Shown one piece after another: positions 62,631-64,000 of a DNA stretch of 64,000 nucleotides; positions within the stretch are counted from its first letter, which is position 1, and each line of letters starts with the position of its first letter. Source of the stretch: Bacillota bacterium (GTDB lineage: Bacteria > Bacillota > Clostridia > Acetivibrionales > DSM-27016); contig JAEWDM010000030.1 in assembly GCA_023390115.1 (NCBI GenBank), positions 60,968 to 124,967 of the forward strand. The letters are read 5' to 3'. The translations under genes were made by a program, and so were the position numbers. Under the pieces are notes generated by a model that worked only from the letters and a program-made list of their open reading frames with translations, was not told the origin of the DNA and did not search any database.

Positions 62631-63962
62631 ATGTGTATTAATTCTATGAAGAGAGGTCTTAAGATAGCTATTTTCATTCTGGCAATTATTCTGGCAGTTT
62701 TTATGCTCAGCCTTGCATCTACCGAGTCTTCAAACAACAGTCTTCTTAAAAGCAGGTATTCTTCCCCAGGCTCAGATGCATCACCGGAAATGATATCCGT
62801 ACCCGCTCCTGTCGAAAAAGCATATGAGTTCCGTATGAATACTGTGGCAGTATGGAGTATCAAGCTTATTATGGGATTTGCGGTGCCCATATTTTTCCTG
62901 TTTTCAGGATTGTCTGCCGGTATAAGAAGCTGGGCTGCCGGAAAATTCAAGAGAAGGCTTTTAATAATTGCACTGTACTGTACGGCTTACTCGGCAGTAA
63001 GCTATCTTATATACCTCCCCATTGATTTTTACAGCGGCTTCATAAGGCTTCACAGCTATGGCCTGTCGGGGCAGACACCGGGGAGCTGGTTTAGTAATTC
63101 CTTAAAAGCACTCCTCATGGATGTGGTTTTTAATACTATAATTGTATGGTTTTGCTACACTGTAATGAGAAAGGCTCCGAAACGTTGCTGGCAGTATATA
63201 GCGATAGCTGCCCTGCCATTTTACATATTGATGTATTATATATCTCCTATTTTTATAGATCCTCTTTTCAACGGGTATACTTCTTTGAAGGATAAGGCTC
63301 TGGAATCGGAAATCCAAAGCCAGCTCGGCCGCACTGCTATAAATAACTGCTGTCTCCTTGAGTCCGATGTCAGTTCACGCACAAATCAAATGAATGCGTA
63401 TATGACAGGGATTTTCAGTTCCAGGAGAATTGTGCTGTGGGACACCACTATAAAAGGGCTTACCACAAATGAAATTTTAAACGTTACGGCCCATGAGGCA
63501 GGACATTATCTGATGGGGCATATATGGAAATCTATTTTGGTCAATTGCATTATTGTATTAATCGGGGCGTTTGCGGTGATTAAGGCTTCGCGCTGGGTAT
63601 TGTCCCAATCCGGAAATTCCATGGGTTTTGTGAAGCTTCATGACATAGCGTCCCTCCCGTTACTGATTATAATGATAAATCTTGTGCTTTTTATTTTAGC
63701 GCCTGCTTCCAATGCTATAACACGTCACACCGAAAGGGAGGCCGACAGGTTTGCGCTGGAACTGACGCAAAACAACAAGGCAGCGGCAAGGATGCTGATA
63801 AAAATGCATTATAGAAGCCTTTCAATCCCACAAAGCGGGATTGTATACAGGCTGTGGGCATGTGATCACCCTGAACTTCAGGAAAGAGTAGACTTTGCCA
63901 ATTTATACAGGCCATGGGAGGAAGGCAAGCCGCTTAAATACAGTAAATTTATCCTGAAATAA
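62631..63962 (+). CDS. M48-family zinc metalloprotease (Ste24/HtpX-like)
   Basis: The 443-residue membrane protease has about seven helices, including an N-terminal one (residues 10-26) and helices near 76-92, 106-125, 160-176, 188-206 and 300-360. Zinc ligands are in NVTAHEAGHYLMG (HExxH, about 284-288) and the Glu of HTEREADRFALEL. The overall layout matches Ste24-like CAAX proteases (large N-terminal membrane half, PIFIDPLFNGYTSL before the catalytic part). The role is likely membrane-protein quality control. The Shine-Dalgarno signal is poor for both the ATG at 62631 and that at 62646, so the start is uncertain. Confidence 0.88.
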   Translation: MCINSMKRGLKIAIFILAIILAVFMLSLASTESSNNSLLKSRYSSPGSDASPEMISVPAPVEKAYEFRMNTVAVWSIKLIMGFAVPIFFLFSGLSAGIRSWAAGKFKRRLLIIALYCTAYSAVSYLIYLPIDFYSGFIRLHSYGLSGQTPGSWFSNSLKALLMDVVFNTIIVWFCYTVMRKAPKRCWQYIAIAALPFYILMYYISPIFIDPLFNGYTSLKDKALESEIQSQLGRTAINNCCLLESDVSSRTNQMNAYMTGIFSSRRIVLWDTTIKGLTTNEILNVTAHEAGHYLMGHIWKSILVNCIIVLIGAFAVIKASRWVLSQSGNSMGFVKLHDIASLPLLIIMINLVLFILAPASNAITRHTEREADRFALELTQNNKAAARMLIKMHYRSLSIPQSGIVYRLWACDHPELQERVDFANLYRPWEEGKPLKYSKFILK

Positions 63963-63974
63963 GACTGTCGAGGG

Positions 63975-63993
63975 GACGGTTCTTCTGACACAC
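63975..63993 (+). repeat. Dispersed short repeat, copy C
   Basis: GACGGTTCTTCTGACACAC, preceded by GAGGG, lies 12 bases after the protease stop. It matches copies A and B on the opposite strand. It may continue past the window. Confidence 0.5.
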
Positions 63994-64000
63994 TTAAGTG

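Overview
The window comes from a low-to-moderate GC, strictly anaerobic, endospore-forming member of the Clostridia (Bacillota), most like the cellulolytic Acetivibrio/Ruminiclostridium group. Evidence: the order cysE-cysS-mrnC-rlmB-sigH, Spo0E-like phosphatases, the rplU-prp-rpmA-obgE order with an L27 that carries the N-terminal extension cleaved by Prp, a Re-type citrate synthase beside aconitase, glgC-glgD, a beta-mannoside phosphorylase with a cellobiose 2-epimerase, a cysteine T-box and a 6S RNA. The genus is an inference; no 16S rRNA gene is present.

Layout. 1-4,000: tail of an unknown gene, a DUF3343 gene, 6S RNA with promoter and terminator, and two unassigned genes (a propeller/coiled-coil protein and a cysteine-rich acidic protein) plus a small membrane protein. 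4,130-9,165: T-box leader, cysE, cysS, mrnC, rlmB, sigH with two upstream promoters, then tRNA-Gly and tRNA-Thr. 9,290-12,465: a decay zone with a broken RelE-type toxin, a broken solute-binding protein and a SecA-family pseudogene whose Walker A region is deleted. 12,500-15,070: a Spo0E-HTH protein and an HD-GYP phosphodiesterase. 15,700-18,640: a metNIQ-type transporter. 18,724-22,123: GH130 phosphorylase divergent from lacI-epimerase around three helically phased palindromes. 22,373-29,354: radical SAM pair, RNase E/G, L21, Prp, L27, ObgE, YhbY.

29,514-37,391 (minus strand) is a seven-gene operon: two SsuC-like permeases, an SsuA/NMT1-like lipoprotein, an activase-HgdB fusion, a separate double-cubane/HgdB-family protein, a second activase and a methyltransferase. 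A consensus promoter and a roughly 230-nt leader with an intrinsic terminator precede it. I regard this as the best candidate for an undescribed system: it joins uptake of a small molecule to ATP-driven low-potential reduction.

37,900-42,570: small proteins, DUF4364, glgCD and two Spo0E-like genes, one only 45 codons. 42,645-48,979: a metal (probably zinc) island with znuABC, a DUF1980 protein, a COG0523 GTPase fused to a DUF318 permease, and a His-rich COG0523 chaperone. The two promoters of the island share a nearly identical Zur-like operator. 49,186-64,000: nitroreductase, chemoreceptor, Re-citrate synthase-aconitase-GntR operon with a palindromic operator on its promoter, tRNA-Glu, three RNA-modification/methyltransferase genes, a second chemoreceptor behind a c-di-GMP-I-like riboswitch, methylglyoxal synthase and an M48 protease. 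A short dispersed repeat occurs at 12,645, 15,298 and 63,975.
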